64,000 nucleotides of DNA. Origin: Scleromitrula shiraiana (taxonomy: Eukaryota > Ascomycota > Leotiomycetes > Helotiales > Sclerotiniaceae). Location of the stretch: the NCBI GenBank assembly GCA_028455995.1, contig JABELC010000002.1, forward strand, positions 186,001 to 250,000, given 5' to 3'. Shown in pieces: positions 1 to 11,461 of the stretch. Position numbers and translations under genes: made by a program. Numbering within the stretch: position 1 is the first letter of the stretch; the number at the start of each line of letters is the position of its first letter. Below the pieces are notes generated by a model. The model made no database searches, had not been told where the DNA came from, and was given only the letters and a program-made list of their open reading frames with translations.

Positions 1-29
1 ATAATGATTTCCCTCATTCCATCTCCTTT

Positions 30-1647
30 CTAGGTAGAATTCGAATTATCTGCACAACTGAAACTTGATCCACCTGCAGAGCCGTATGAATCGATAATTG
101 CGACAATCGAGCCGTATGTACCTGCAACCATCAAGAACATACCAATGACAATGACGAAAATACTCCAAGCGGCCATAAACATCCATCTAGGTGTTCTTTG
201 AGTCTTACCTTGACTCCAGTTATCGTAAAGCCACATGATACCGAAAGGTTGGAAATTGAAAAAGGTACCAAAAAGGGCACCGATAAGGGATATTAAACCA
301 CCGAATATCGGGATCGCGCTGGCAATGACGTAGGCGCAGGTAATGACTGTTCCAGTACATGAAAGCCAGACAATCCAATGAGTCTTGGAGTTAGAGGTGA
401 GATGCTTGGATCCACGAAGGAGACGCATGAACAAGAATTTGGCTGGAAGCTATAAAAGTATTAGACAAGGAAGTGAGACTAAGATTGTAACCTTTACTTA
501 CATGTGAGAGTAAGATGGTGCTGACCAAGAGACCAGGAAGAGCAAGACCGTAGCACACTTTCTTCATAGTATCACCCGCGGAGCCGAGGGCAGGCGACGC
601 GACGTACGATCCGCAAAAGTAGTAGACAACAGTTCCAATCGCAATGTAGACAGCCGTAATGAATCCCTGACTGATAAACACCGAACGAGAATAGCCCCTT
701 GGATTGCGCATCTCAGAGTTGATGTTGAAGTAGCCGGGTGTTCCAGCATATGCGAAAACTAGCGAAGAGCAGGCAGATATAGCATCAGTGAACGATGGAG
801 AACCGAAGAATTTGAAATCGGACTTGTAAGGACCTGTTGTAATAGGGGCGTCGACAGGTTTTCCTTGAACACCAACGGCAACTGTGAGGGTGAGAACTTT
901 CACGTGTTAGATAATTCTGTCAGCACAATGAGCGATGGCTAACTTACTAGCAGTAAGAATACCAAAAACTCCAATCCATGCCAACCACGTGATTTTACCA
1001 AGGGTCTGAATACTGGAAAGGAGGAATGCGGTTATAGCAGCAACGACTACAAATACATTGGTGCAGATAGCGTGGGTCGATAACGAGTTCAAAGCAATCG
1101 AGACACTGAGCATACCAGAAGCAGAGACGAAAACCCAGACTATTTCAATGAGTCAGAATCAAGTATATTTATCTGGAGGATAGAACATGACCCACAAAGG
1201 AAGAATGCAGCACCAATAAGCTCGCGAGCAACATTTCCGAAGATCATAGCACCGACATCCTCAATACCATAAACTTCAGGATGTCGTCGTTTGAAAACTC
1301 CGATCATATACTGTGACCACCCCGTGATGGTTGCCATTGCGATAATACAGATGATACCTGGAATCATACCCAATGCGTCAAAAACTGATGGGATTGAGAG
1401 CACACCAAGACCAAGATTGGTCTTGAGCATAAGAATAGTCGTGCCCAATCGTCCAACCTGGTGATCATCAGTAAATATGCATTTTCATAGTAGTTCCTAT
1501 ACATACGGCTCGATAATTTGGCCCATCTTCATTGATTTCACCAAAGACCGCATCGTGATTCACACCAAGATTTGATTCATCTTGATGGCTTGTCTTGTCA
1601 TCAGCCATCATTCCAGCCTGATGAGAGGATCGAAATTCGTCGTTCAT
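30..1647 (-). CDS. AAAP-family amino-acid transporter (Neurospora MTR / N-system type)
   Basis: Five exons: 1647-1507, 1457-1196, 1139-948, 896-502 and 449-30, joined by four short GT-AG introns with matching phases, giving 469 aa. After a hydrophilic N-terminus of about 60 residues come roughly ten to eleven membrane segments. The first segment carries the family-like stretch TNLGLGVLSIPSV; later ones include LNSLSTHAICTNVF and the Tyr/Pro-containing AYAGTPGYFN. By family knowledge these proteins are proton-coupled importers of neutral and aromatic amino acids at the plasma membrane. The start is the Met at 1647, giving MNDEFRSSHQ; an upstream stretch in the same frame looks like leader sequence. 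The third junction uses the acceptor after CACGTGAAAG, preceded by a good CTAAC branch site. Complete; no lesion seen. Substrate is not readable from sequence. Confidence 0.9.
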
Positions 1648-3351
1648 TGCTCTGGTTGTCCTAAAAAATAATGTGCAAAACGACAAATTGCAGGCCAAGG
1701 GGAGAAAGGTAGAGATAGTTATTCGTGGCAGTGATCTGGAACAGAAGTCTTCAGTAAAAATGTTGAAGTTTTTGCTAGATTATATAATAATAAGTCCTGT
1801 AGCATCGAAGGAATGGCCATATACCTTGAGTTGAGCTTGGGTCAAGTGAAATCCAGAGCTTCACAATTTCAAAACGACTTGCAATGGATTTTAATGAGGA
1901 ATCCCACATCGTAGAATTTGTGGAAAAATGGTACATAGTAGCTCGAGTGGTAGCGTATGGAACGCGCTATTATGTACGAAATCGCCAGGAGAGGCATAGA
2001 TCCCGTTGAGTCTATATCAAATTAAGTAAAGGGTGTCTATTAAACGAATTCAAGCGAGCTCAAGCGAAAATTCACAGATTGGCATAGAAAAATTGAAGAA
2101 AAATTGATTAAAAGTCATTGGAGACGCCCCTCTAATCTGGGGCCGTTGATGCATGCTTCTAACTTAAAGCTAGATCCTTCTTCCCCGCCACGCCACCATT
2201 TGTTCGGAACAATCTCAGAAACTCGGCGAGCTAGCACGCCGAGACCGGAGGTCAATTGGGTGATGTGTGGATAATTCGTATAAATGAAATATTGTAGTAT
2301 CCATATGTAAACTGTCAAAAATACAACTTATGGCGCATCATCGGGCTTTACACTTGATACAATTCAAGCCTCCCGAGGCCCTGATCAAAAGAGGTGCACA
2401 TTGAATTAACCCCCTCCACGAGGAAGCATCAATTCAATGGCATTGGGAGGCTTTCAAGGATATATCCAGCCAAATACATTCTTTCTGCAAGATCCACTCA
2501 TAAGGTCTTAAGATACTCAATCCAATGCGTCCACTCCTTTTGGAAATCAAGACCCCTTTATCGGATATGAAAATAGGATGGCTAGAGTAGCCTCGAAAGA
2601 GATTTTGCAAATTACGTAACTTGGTGAAGATTTGTACCAAGCTAAGTTTGCCACCAGATCTTAATGGGACGACCTCGGCACTTACCGATTCTCCATTTGA
2701 TTTACATCGTGGTTAAAATCCATCAGACCCCAAAGCTATGTCATATTATAACATTGATGTTATCATATCCTTCAATAAGATCAGTTTGTACTTAAGTTCA
2801 CTCACCTAATAACATTCAAATATAAAACCTACCATCTTTTCTACCTCATAGGAGTAACTATCAGCCCTACAGATTTCCGAGAAGTCAAGTCAATAAGGCT
2901 GGCAAGAGACCAACAATTGCTTGCAATTCTTCACCGCCAACGGCTACTATCGCTTCCTCGTACCTTACGCTCCAGAAAACGCGATCCTGCATAAAATGAT
3001 CCGCAGCGAGAGTCCCATGATTGCCATCTGTGGGTTCTTTTTTGTATTTGCACATTTCGGTTGATTGGATGGCCCCACTCTCACAGTAACACCGAGAGCC
3101 TACCATTCCTGGCATTTGTGGTTGGCTCGCTAGAACGTAAACGTTACCGAAAACCTCCTTTTTGGAATATGAACGACATGACCAGGTTAATGACTGCAAC
3201 TCTGATTATAAGACCTTGCAATTAAACTGGCTTAAGAGATGTTTCGAGTTATGATCCAGCAATGTTAACGGATTAGCCAGTAAGTAGGGGTTGTAGCTTG
3301 GGTTACCAATGGCCGCCAGAGGACATGACGGCGAAGGTTAGACTTGCGGAC

Positions 3352-3540
3352 TCAGTTGACGATGGCATTAATCGCCTCGGAAATAACATAGAACAGACCA
3401 GTTGAGCCACCAGTTGTTGTGTCCAAAATCTGGCTAGCATGGAACCCGGTGATGCCAACAAAAAGCCAGCACGAGCCCAGCATCAAAGAAATCAGCGCAT
3501 ATGAAATCACAAATAATTTCATACAATAATAATTTATCAA
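3352..3540 (-). CDS. Possible C-terminal exon of a small membrane protein
   Basis: A 60-codon minus-strand frame with one clear membrane span (LFVISYALISLMLGSCWLFV) and a moderately hydrophobic C-terminus ending at a TGA. An acceptor-like ATTAG lies just upstream of its first Met, so it could be a terminal exon, but no convincing 5' exon was found. It may be a gene remnant or chance. No family recognised. Confidence 0.2.
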   Translation of the reverse strand: MINYYCMKLFVISYALISLMLGSCWLFVGITGFHASQILDTTTGGSTGLFYVISEAINAIVN

Positions 3541-4112
3541 CTAATCTCTGCGATTGGTAGCTCATCGCATTTGTGACAGCGGTCGCTGCATGCCGAGGAA
3601 GAATTCAAAAGACGAAGGAATTGTTATTGAATGATACAATGACAAGCGGGGAAGAAAGCCAGCAGAAAGGTTTGAAAACTTGACATGTCGGAACTCACAT
3701 ACCATAGGTCGATTGAAGATGAAAAGAAGGGGATCTTGGAATGCCCTATCGCAAAGAAACCACGTTAGTGCGTCACGTGATTAAATCTTTTCACTGGCTG
3801 AGATGCTATCGGCCAAAACCATACTGCTAAGTAGTTTTGTGCAGGTTTTATCTGAATGTTAACATAGATTTTTCATTTGAAACTTGATTTGATACAGATG
3901 TAGGCTTTTGGAGCTTTCTACATCGCGGGAAAGAGGGTAGCTGAAAGATCGGACTTTACGGACATAAGGCCGGATTAGCTCTATCGATCTATTCATAACT
4001 CTATCCATATAGTCCTAACTCCATACGTGATTCAAGTGTTTCCTGTTTCAAGTCTATCGCTGCGGCCGAGTGTCATGAGTTTCGATCTTATTGAACCCCC
4101 CAAAAGAGCTGT

Positions 4113-4120
4113 TATATATA
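4113..4120 (+). promoter_or_regulatory. TATA-box candidate for the CipB-like oxidoreductase
   Basis: TATATATA lies about 115 bp upstream of the ATG at 4233 in otherwise mixed sequence. Spacing fits a core promoter plus a leader that contains the 18-bp tandem duplication at 4168-4203. Sequence inference only. Confidence 0.4.
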
Positions 4121-4167
4121 GCACGATGATCGCCTCAAGAAACAAATCACAATCGACCATACCTCAC

Positions 4168-4203
4168 AACCCATAGCCTCTAAACAACCCATAGCCTCTA
4201 AAC
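4168..4203 (+). repeat. Perfect 18-bp tandem duplication in the leader of the oxidoreductase gene
   Basis: The unit AACCCATAGCCTCTAAAC occurs twice head to tail with no mismatch, ending 29 bp before the ATG at 4233. It would lie in the 5' untranslated leader. A perfect copy suggests recent slippage. Confidence 0.85.
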
Positions 4204-4232
4204 CAAATCCCAAAATCATAACTCATTACAAT

Positions 4233-5276
4233 ATGACTACCCAACAGAAGCATAATCTTGCTGCCATTATCAAGAACAAGAGTGCCAGAATTACCCCTGA
4301 GAATCGACGCATTCCCGATCCAGGTCCCCACGAAATTCTCATCCGAAATTATGCTATTGCAGCAAATCCAGCAGATTGGAAGATCCAAGATGCGCCGTAT
4401 ACACACATGAATAATTACCCGACCATTCTTGGCAGTGATGTATCCGGTATCATTGAAGCAGTCGGCCCATCGGTTACAAACTTCAAAGTTGGGGATAGAG
4501 TTACAGGATTTTGCGCTGTGATTTATAACGATAACATCGATCATGGTGCTTGGCAAACCTACTCTCTACTTAGAGATATCGCCGTTACCAAGATTCCAGA
4601 TTCCTTGTCCTTCGTAGATGCTTCCACTTTTCCCATGGCATATGCTACCGTTGTTGCAGCATTTTTTCTTGACTTAGGGATTCCCCTCCCTACTGGGACG
4701 ATTGAAAAGAAGGATGATGGAATTCTGATATGGGGTGGTGCTTCATCGGTTGGTAGTGCGGGTATTCAACTGGCCAATCAACTAGAATACAAAGTTTTCA
4801 CAACCGCCAGTCCAAAGCATCACAAATATCTGGAATCATTAGGAGCCTTTGCAGTATTCGATTACCGTGACCCCAATGTCGTTTCAAAGGTCCTCGATTC
4901 GGTCAAATCTTCTGGTGTCAATCTCCGCATAGGTTTCGACTCTATCTCGGAGGGTGAAACTGTGAGATTATCTTCAGATATTCTCCATGCTACAGCTGGG
5001 ACATCTGGTAGGCTCGTTTTGACGATGCCTCCGCCAGAGCCAAAACCCGAACATGTTGAGGTAACGATGACGATTGCTGCACGAACTTTCACGGAGTCAC
5101 CAGATCTAGGTGCTTGGTTTTTCAATGAATATTTACGGGATGCATTGGATAATGGAAGTTTGATTCCATCTCCGCCGGTAGAAATTGTCAAAGGTGGGAT
5201 CAGAGCTACTCAGGAGGTTTTCGACCAGTTGAAAGCAGGTGTTAGTGGTAAGAAGCTGGTGATCGAGGTGGATTAG
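4233..5276 (+). CDS. Medium-chain dehydrogenase/reductase, CipB-like 'zinc-binding' oxidoreductase
   Basis: Single exon, 347 aa. The N-terminal GroES-like fold shows PGPHEILIRN, NPADWK and LGSDVSGIIEAVG (residues 30-85). The Rossmann part starts at about residue 165 with ILIWGGASSVGSAG, a nucleotide-binding loop of the MDR superfamily. The C-terminus ends with GKKLVIEV, usual for this group. The catalytic-zinc Cys/His pair and the four-Cys structural lobe of classical alcohol dehydrogenases are absent, so it should be a zinc-free, NADPH-dependent enoyl or quinone reductase-like enzyme despite the family's usual name. It is convergent with the Gre2-like reductase, 353 bp apart. The start follows a TATA-like element and no in-frame Met lies upstream. 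Substrate unknown; it could act in detoxification or secondary metabolism. Confidence 0.9.
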   Translation: MTTQQKHNLAAIIKNKSARITPENRRIPDPGPHEILIRNYAIAANPADWKIQDAPYTHMNNYPTILGSDVSGIIEAVGPSVTNFKVGDRVTGFCAVIYNDNIDHGAWQTYSLLRDIAVTKIPDSLSFVDASTFPMAYATVVAAFFLDLGIPLPTGTIEKKDDGILIWGGASSVGSAGIQLANQLEYKVFTTASPKHHKYLESLGAFAVFDYRDPNVVSKVLDSVKSSGVNLRIGFDSISEGETVRLSSDILHATAGTSGRLVLTMPPPEPKPEHVEVTMTIAARTFTESPDLGAWFFNEYLRDALDNGSLIPSPPVEIVKGGIRATQEVFDQLKAGVSGKKLVIEVD

Positions 5277-5629
5277 ATAACCATGATCAATCTTAGTAGA
5301 CTTAATAAATGGTATATTTGTTTATGGATTTTGCATGGTGACGACTAGTAGATCAGTTATCCGGCTATCTTTAATGTTAAAATTACTATTGACCAATGCT
5401 TGTATCAATATGCTGGGGCGAGCTACTCCTTAGGGAATATCAATTCCAGGAACAGAGAAACCACGGATATGCCACATTCGCTACAGACATGGTCGATTTT
5501 GAGACTAAATGATCTGTTTTCTACTTATTCCTCCAGCTCTGTCGCACATGCTTATCTAATTGATGACGAATATACAAGTAGCAACCCACAGCATCAATCT
5601 ATCGTGATCAGATCTAGCCAACAGTCCAC
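5277..5629. other. Convergent 3' intergenic gap
   Basis: Lies between two converging genes and presumably holds both 3' untranslated regions. A plus-strand open frame here (5400-5840) is antisense to the last reductase exons and is not coding. Confidence 0.5.
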
Positions 5630-6850
5630 TCAATCAAGTCCTTCAATATTATTTGCTAAAGTTTCCTCTAAACTCGTGAATCCAGGACGCCCAAAATCTT
5701 TCTTTAGTAGCTCTGCAGCTCTCTGGTTTGCAACTTTGGATAAGTCATTGATGCTTTCGTCGTGGAAATTCTCCAAAACCTTTGCGTTTGGTCGAATCTT
5801 GCGAAAGATGTTGAGTATATCACTAAGATCCAGTCAGTAAGAAGTAGAACATGATTAGTTTAGCAATTGTGTACTTGTTATTATATGGTTCAGCAAAAGC
5901 AAAAAGTCTTTCATTCCTCACTTCTGGATTGATCAATGCGGAAACGTGGAGACGAGCAGTATCTTGCACATCCACAAAGTATTCTTGGCATCATGTTAGT
6001 GATCGACCGTACTAGTTTTTTGGAGTTTTGACGTACGAGGTGGTAGAGTCTTGATGCGAGAATTGTCTTCTTGGTAAAGATGTCGGATAAAATCACCTGT
6101 AGATGCCGCCTGATCCGGGACAAGAATTTTGCCAAAATTTGTGTCGGGCAGAACAGCATTAGCCACGAACCCTGGTTTCTGATCTTTCACAAACTTCCAG
6201 AATGCTTGCTCCCCTTCTGCCTTACTAGCGCCATAAACGGCCCATGACTGGGAAGGTCCCCACGGCGGTGGGGCGTGGGCTGCTTCAATGTCTTCCTCGT
6301 TCCACGAATTCTCATCTATGAAGAATTCTTTATTCGGCTTTGGCCTCGTCGCGGCCATAGATGAGGATGTCAATACGAAGCGTTTGACTGTTGGCTCTGA
6401 TGCCGCAGATTGAAGAATTTCTTTCAATCCATCAAGGACTTCTGGTAAAACCTAGTCTGATCAGATATGTTAAAAGCTAATCTAGATCATATGTACCTTA
6501 TTACGGTCTGGTGAGAATGACATATTGGATGCCACGTGAGCAATCCCAGAAACACCTTTTTGATGTCAATGCGCGACCATCAATTGAAAATGAGCGTAAC
6601 GGAATGTACCTTTCACAGCCTCTTCGAATGCACCCTTTGTGGCCATGTTTGGGATAACGGCTACTTCAACTCTATCTTTACCATATTTTGTTTCCCATGT
6701 ATCTATTAAACTCTTAGCCTTGGAGGCATTTCTAGTAGTACCTCTAACTCGATAACCAGCTAATAATAGTTGGTCAGCTACATGCGAGCCAATGTATCCG
6801 TTGAAGCCTGTGACTAGAACCGTTGAGTCTTTTGGAATTGCAGAAGACAT
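5630..6850 (-). CDS. NAD(P)-dependent aldehyde/keto reductase, extended SDR (Gre2-like)
   Basis: Five exons: 6850-6610, 6555-6497, 6451-6037, 5983-5875 and 5822-5630; phases agree and give 338 aa. The N-terminal TGFNGYIGSHVADQLL is the TGxxGxxG cofactor loop of extended short-chain dehydrogenases, and TTRNASKAKSL follows as in Gre2/methylglyoxal reductase relatives. The catalytic YxxxK is present as YGASKAEGEQAFW about halfway, after the TSSS motif. FVDVQDTARLHV marks the second half. The end, TLANNIEGLD, resembles the usual end of fungal members. By family knowledge it reduces aldehydes or ketones with NADPH in the cytosol. Intact. Physiological substrate cannot be told; it is convergent with another reductase, which may be coincidence. 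Confidence 0.88.
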
Positions 6851-7788
6851 TTTTCTATAACTCAATTGTATGACGAATTGATAGTAAAAAAGATGAGCTT
6901 TTTGATTCAATTGCCGATTGTGATTCTGACATCAAGGGAGCGGTAACACTTAAGATTTATATATACAACGGAGATGCGAAAAACGCCTGAATGATTATCA
7001 AGCACCGCATTGATAAGCATCCCTCTCATCGGAGAGTATATATATAAGTGGCTTGCATTCAGCCTGAGAGAATCCATGTTAGCTCCTCAGCCGAATGTCC
7101 CCTTACCTTGAGACCTTCCTGTTCGATACATGTATGATATACCTAGGTAATAGCCTAGGTCGGTGAGCTTGCTAAAACATAATTGTCAAAGCAGTTTTGA
7201 ATGGACACTTCCATTCGACAAGACTTGTAAGTCGTGGCATACATTTCGCAATTATGCGTTCCTTTCGCATGGACCCATCAACAGAGTGGAGGTGGAATCG
7301 GAACAGGAACGATCCTCCGCCATCCTTTAGCTTGATTAGGAATAAAGTTTATCCGGATGATCTTTTTCGGTCCGCGATCCCCGCACTTCACTTCTAACGA
7401 TTATTTACTAAACATCCAGCATTGAACGTCTAGGTCGATTAAGAGGTATATTATGTGAGGTCCACATATTGCAAATGCTTTTGAGACTTGAATTCTGGGT
7501 TCTCTTGCTCAGTTCACACCTACCTGCTCACGCATTTCAATCTCAATTATACGTTTATTGAGCCATGATCATCACCATTTCCAGTTTGGGAAGCTTGCTT
7601 GAATTCTCCCCTTAAAAATGGTTGGGAAAGTACGATTGAAGTTTCTTTCTTGAGAAACTACCCATCAGAACTAATCAAGATGGCAAGAGAACTCTTCGAG
7701 ATGTCAAACGTCTTTTGCTCATATTCTTGCCATTTCTTCGGTCATATATTTCCACAAAGATTTGACCGTAGCAATCAAAACCATAGCT
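6851..7788. other. Divergent promoter region between the reductase and the cation exchanger
   Basis: Nearly 1 kb with no supportable gene. Two TATATATA-type stretches lie near 6958-6966 and 7036-7046, on the side of the minus-strand reductase. Short plus-strand frames at 7197-7397 and 7599-7823 have no coding character. Confidence 0.45.
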
Positions 7789-9284
7789 ATGGCAGATTCA
7801 TCGACCCCACTTCTAGCTTCTGAAAACAATTCCAATGCACGGGGCCCATTGAAACGTTCAATCACAATTAATTCTCTTGCGCGAAATGCTAAAGCAAAGT
7901 CCGATTTGGAGTCAATCAATGAAGGTGAATATGATGAACCTGGCCGAAGTCGCCGCGGCAGCAGTCGGAGAAATCTAATCCCGGTTCACGAGATCCATTT
8001 CAATCATTTAGGATTCAGAGTCACAACAGGTATTGCTCCAGATGGTGAAAGTGGCCGGAGAGGAGTAAGTCCGATTAGGATGATTCAAATTTGTTGGAAG
8101 TCCTCGAGCAAGGCTTCACAAGCCGTCAATTTTCTTTGGCCTGTTGTTCCCGTCGCCATTGTTGTCACCTATTGTCAAGAAGAATGGCGTACGGCAATCT
8201 TCGTTCTTAACTATATATCAATGATCCCTTGTGCCAATTTCATAGGTTTTGCGGGACAGGAACTTTCACGCAAACTGGACAAAGTTCTCGGAATTCTTTT
8301 GGAAGTTACACTTGGATCTGTTGTCGAAATTACGATGCTTATGGTGCTTCTTGTCAAACGAGAATTTCAGGTCATGCAAGCTGCAATTCTGGGTTCTATA
8401 CTAGCAACTCAACTATTGTGCCTGGGAATGTGCTTTTTTTGTGGTGGTCTGACATACGACGAACAAGAGTTTGATGAAGAAATTAGTGAGGTTGGGAGCG
8501 ACTTGCTTCTCCAAGCGTACGTGTTACCTAGGGAATCTTCTTGAGTCACTTACTAACCATTTGATACAGTGGCCTTGGCCTAATTGTTCCTGCGGCGTTC
8601 TATACAGCAATCAACAATAGTGGTGCGATTGCCGATTCGGAACTACTCGCCGACAAGGTCCTTCATGTTTCGCGCATGTCATCGATCCTTCTAATCATCT
8701 CATACGTTTTGTATGTGCAATATCAGATGGGTTCACATCAATCCATTTACGATGCCATATTCCAAGCCGATGAACAAAAACAGGAAGCTCATAAGCATAA
8801 ATACAAAGAGAAGTTGACATTCACAGAATGTATCGTTGTGTTACCGATCGCGATAGTCCTAGTTACTTTCACTTCCATTAGATTGGTTGAAAGCATATCC
8901 TTCATTGTTGATGAACATGGTATTGCAGACAGCTTTATGGGTTTGATTCTTGTTCCGCTTGTCGAGAAGTTTGCTGAACACTTGACTGCTATCGATGAAG
9001 CTGTCGGTAATTCGATGAACCTCGCACTCTCTCATGTCCTCGGGGCTACCATTCAGACTGCGCTATTCAATGCTCCCCTCGTCGTAATTGTCGGTTGGTG
9101 CGCGGATATCCCAATGGATCTGAATTTTGATCTGTTCAATATCGTAGTTTTGATCCTATCCATTTTGGTAGTTGGCAATTTCCTGAAATATTGTCGCTCC
9201 AACTACTTCAAAGGAGCTCTATGTGTTCTTGTCTATATTAATATTGCTGTAGCAGTCTTCTATTATCCCAATCCAAAGGAGTAA
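7789..9284 (+). CDS. CAX-type cation/proton exchanger (VCX1-related, divergent)
   Basis: Two exons, 7789-8516 and 8570-9284, with a 53-nt intron; 480 aa from the Met giving MADSSTPLL. An in-frame Met at 7762 would add nine residues. A basic, Ser/Arg-rich N-terminal tail of about 110 residues precedes some eleven membrane segments in two homologous halves split by an acidic loop (EFDEEISEVGSD). The first alpha repeat reads LGSVVEITML and the second VEKFAEHLTAIDEAVGN, followed by GATIQTALFNAPLVV, which is typical of CAX. By family knowledge such proteins load Ca2+ or other cations into the vacuole using the proton gradient. Oddity: the usual GNxxE / GNxAEH signatures are altered (GS in repeat 1, EK in repeat 2), though Glu and His are kept. 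Ion selectivity may differ from VCX1. Confidence 0.85.
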
Positions 9285-9938
9285 TCGTTCCAGCCATTGA
9301 TGGGAGAGTCATCACGTAAGGATATGGGAGGCAACTGTTTGGAGTTGTTTTAAATTACTGCAGAATCTCTTTTGACGTGGAAGATTTTAGCGGAAAGCCG
9401 GGTATAGCTTACTGTATTTGCTTGGTTGTATCAATTTTACGTAGCATTTCATGTAAAAGCAAGGATGAATCACTTTATAAAAGTATATAGCAGCACTTAT
9501 CTAGACGGTGCTATATAGTAATAAAAACGAGAAATTCACTCATGCCCGTCAGTGCGGTGCGCAATTTACAGATGTTATATTAATTTAAACTGGCAAATTT
9601 GAAGGCTGCCTCGTATTATGCGATGGGACGGGAGTTGAGGCTGTGCCGATCTTCGGATATCTCTGATGTCAAAGATTGAAATTTTGAAGTCTACAATGAT
9701 ATCAATTCACAGACCAGTAATTAAAAAGCGGACAGTCATAAGTGTATTTTTTTATCCAGACTATCCTGCACTCGATATAAATGTTTGGATTGTGACCATA
9801 CAAATCAAAAAGTATTGACGTAACGCCCTCAAATCAAACCTTGCCAGTATAGCTGACTCATTTGTAGGATTCTTAAGAAGACAATTTCATACCATCCATA
9901 ATACAATACAAAAATCAAACAATCAACAGACAAACAGG
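9285..9938. other. Convergent 3' intergenic gap
   Basis: About 650 bp between the exchanger and the first RRM-like gene. AT-rich, no open frame of note; presumably holds 3' untranslated regions. Confidence 0.5.
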
Positions 9939-11461
9939 CTAACGCCAGCTTTTTAAACCTCGGAAGTTTCCTCGAGAACAACCTAAACCTCCAGGCGGAC
10001 AGCATGGATCCCGCGCCCACCAGATTCTATACCCGGCTTCTGGCATATCTTCAACATTCTGTCTGAAGCATTTGACTGCAGACTCACTCTGAGCTCTGAT
10101 AGACGAGAAGCCTAGCTCAACCACTCTACCTCCATCGCCTTCAATCCATTGTCTCAATTCGACAAGCTCGAAAGCAAACTTTTTCCTAAAGAATTGCAAA
10201 AGACCACTCACCGAGAGGCCAGCTGCTGGTCCTTTAATTCTGACGACTCGAGACATCTTTGTATAACGGTCTTCTGGTGGACTAACCATATCTCGATTCC
10301 AACGGGCTTCAATCTTTTGTCCTCGAATTCGCAGTCCCACGAACGAACGCGCATCTGCGATGAAAGCTTCTGCGGAAGCTCGTATAAGGAAAACAAGACG
10401 GGCAGCAGCGTGGGTATGAACGCCTTCAACGGCTTTGCTCAGATGGAATGCAAAGACTTTGCCATGATTGATTATTGCAAATATTTCGGCAAGGCTGGCA
10501 TTGGGGGGTATTCCATGAATTCTGACCGCACAATTTTCGTTGTCCAAGCACAGCGCATTACGCAAATCGAAATCTGTGATTTCGCCTTTGTAGTTAGGAT
10601 TCTTTGAAAAGCCCACTTCGCCAGCTTTACGTGCTCTATCAGCACTGAGTTCGCGTTGCTCACCATTGAGGATAGCAGAAGGAATGAACTCGACAGATGG
10701 TTTGCATGCATGAGCGATGGATTGGTTAAGATTTAAACCATTTGGTCGTACTAGCAAGTTTAAATCACTTCTTTCAATCATATGCTGGCCACCGTCGATA
10801 ACTTCTGCTGAAAACTTATTGGGGAATTTGGGCCTATCTGCAATGTGACTCTTCGGAGCTGCTGGGGCAGAGCCAGTAGACACCAGGGTTGAGGTTGTGG
10901 AAAGTGACAAGCTAGGACATCGGGAATCCGAAGAAGTAGCTGAGAGCATTGGATCCAAATGCCAATAACCTTGCTCCTGGGGGCTTCTTGTGTGGAGAAC
11001 GAGACAGTCTGTCACGATATTCTCGAGTTTCATATTGTGCTCACGTCGAACTTCCGGCTCAGAGGGGACGATAGGAGGAGCGGAAACCCCCGAGCAGTAG
11101 GGATATTTCTGTTCCACTGATGACTCTTCTCCAACCCTGTTGTTGAATGTCCAAATCTCTAGAGGCTTTTTCTCAACCACTGATTCTATGGCCTCGTGGC
11201 TATTGTATCGGAAACTTCCTACTCTTTTTCAGTTATGTGCAGCAATTCGTGGGAGTTTAGCATATTACCTGTTTGCAGAGTTTTTGGAAATTTATGGCTT
11301 TCCGTTAACTTTGAAACTGTGTTGTTTAAGGAAGAAGTGACACCGGTAGATGATAGATCGTGGTTGATGAGATCTCTGATGCCGTTTCCATGGCTCTGAC
11401 TGACTGCCTTCTTTGCACGGCTCAAGGCTGCATCCCAAGAATATAGATTCGTCATCTTCAA
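9939..11461 (-). CDS. RRM-like array protein, copy 1
   Basis: Two exons, 11461-11269 and 11185-9939, with an 83-nt intron, 479 aa. A second Met at 11455 gives MTNLYSWDAALSRAKKAV. An alternative acceptor seven bases on would shorten it by two residues. Residues 1-265 are polar and probably disordered. A conserved lead-in NPNYKGEIT is followed by two alpha/beta modules: module A about 282-361 (starting NCAVRIHGIPPNASLAEIF, ending RIRGQKIEARWNR) and module B about 376-455 (starting SRVVRIKGP, containing VVELGFSSIRA), then WARDPC. The beta-alpha-beta-beta-alpha-beta pattern fits an RNA-recognition-motif fold, but the aromatic RNP1 positions are missing. Closest sister in the window is copy 2. No named family recognised; a nucleic-acid or protein interaction role is inference. 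Confidence 0.75.

Larger units (their letters stand above)
1648..4232. other. Intergenic region, 2.6 kb
   Basis: Shared upstream region of the divergent transporter and oxidoreductase genes. It contains only short open frames without recognisable domains, apart from the weak hydrophobic frame at 3352-3540 listed separately. AT-rich, no tRNA or transposon recognised. Confidence 0.5.

Noticed and set aside
7197..7823. Short plus-strand frames before the cation exchanger
   Set aside because: No domain, not in frame with the exchanger, and located where its promoter and leader should be.
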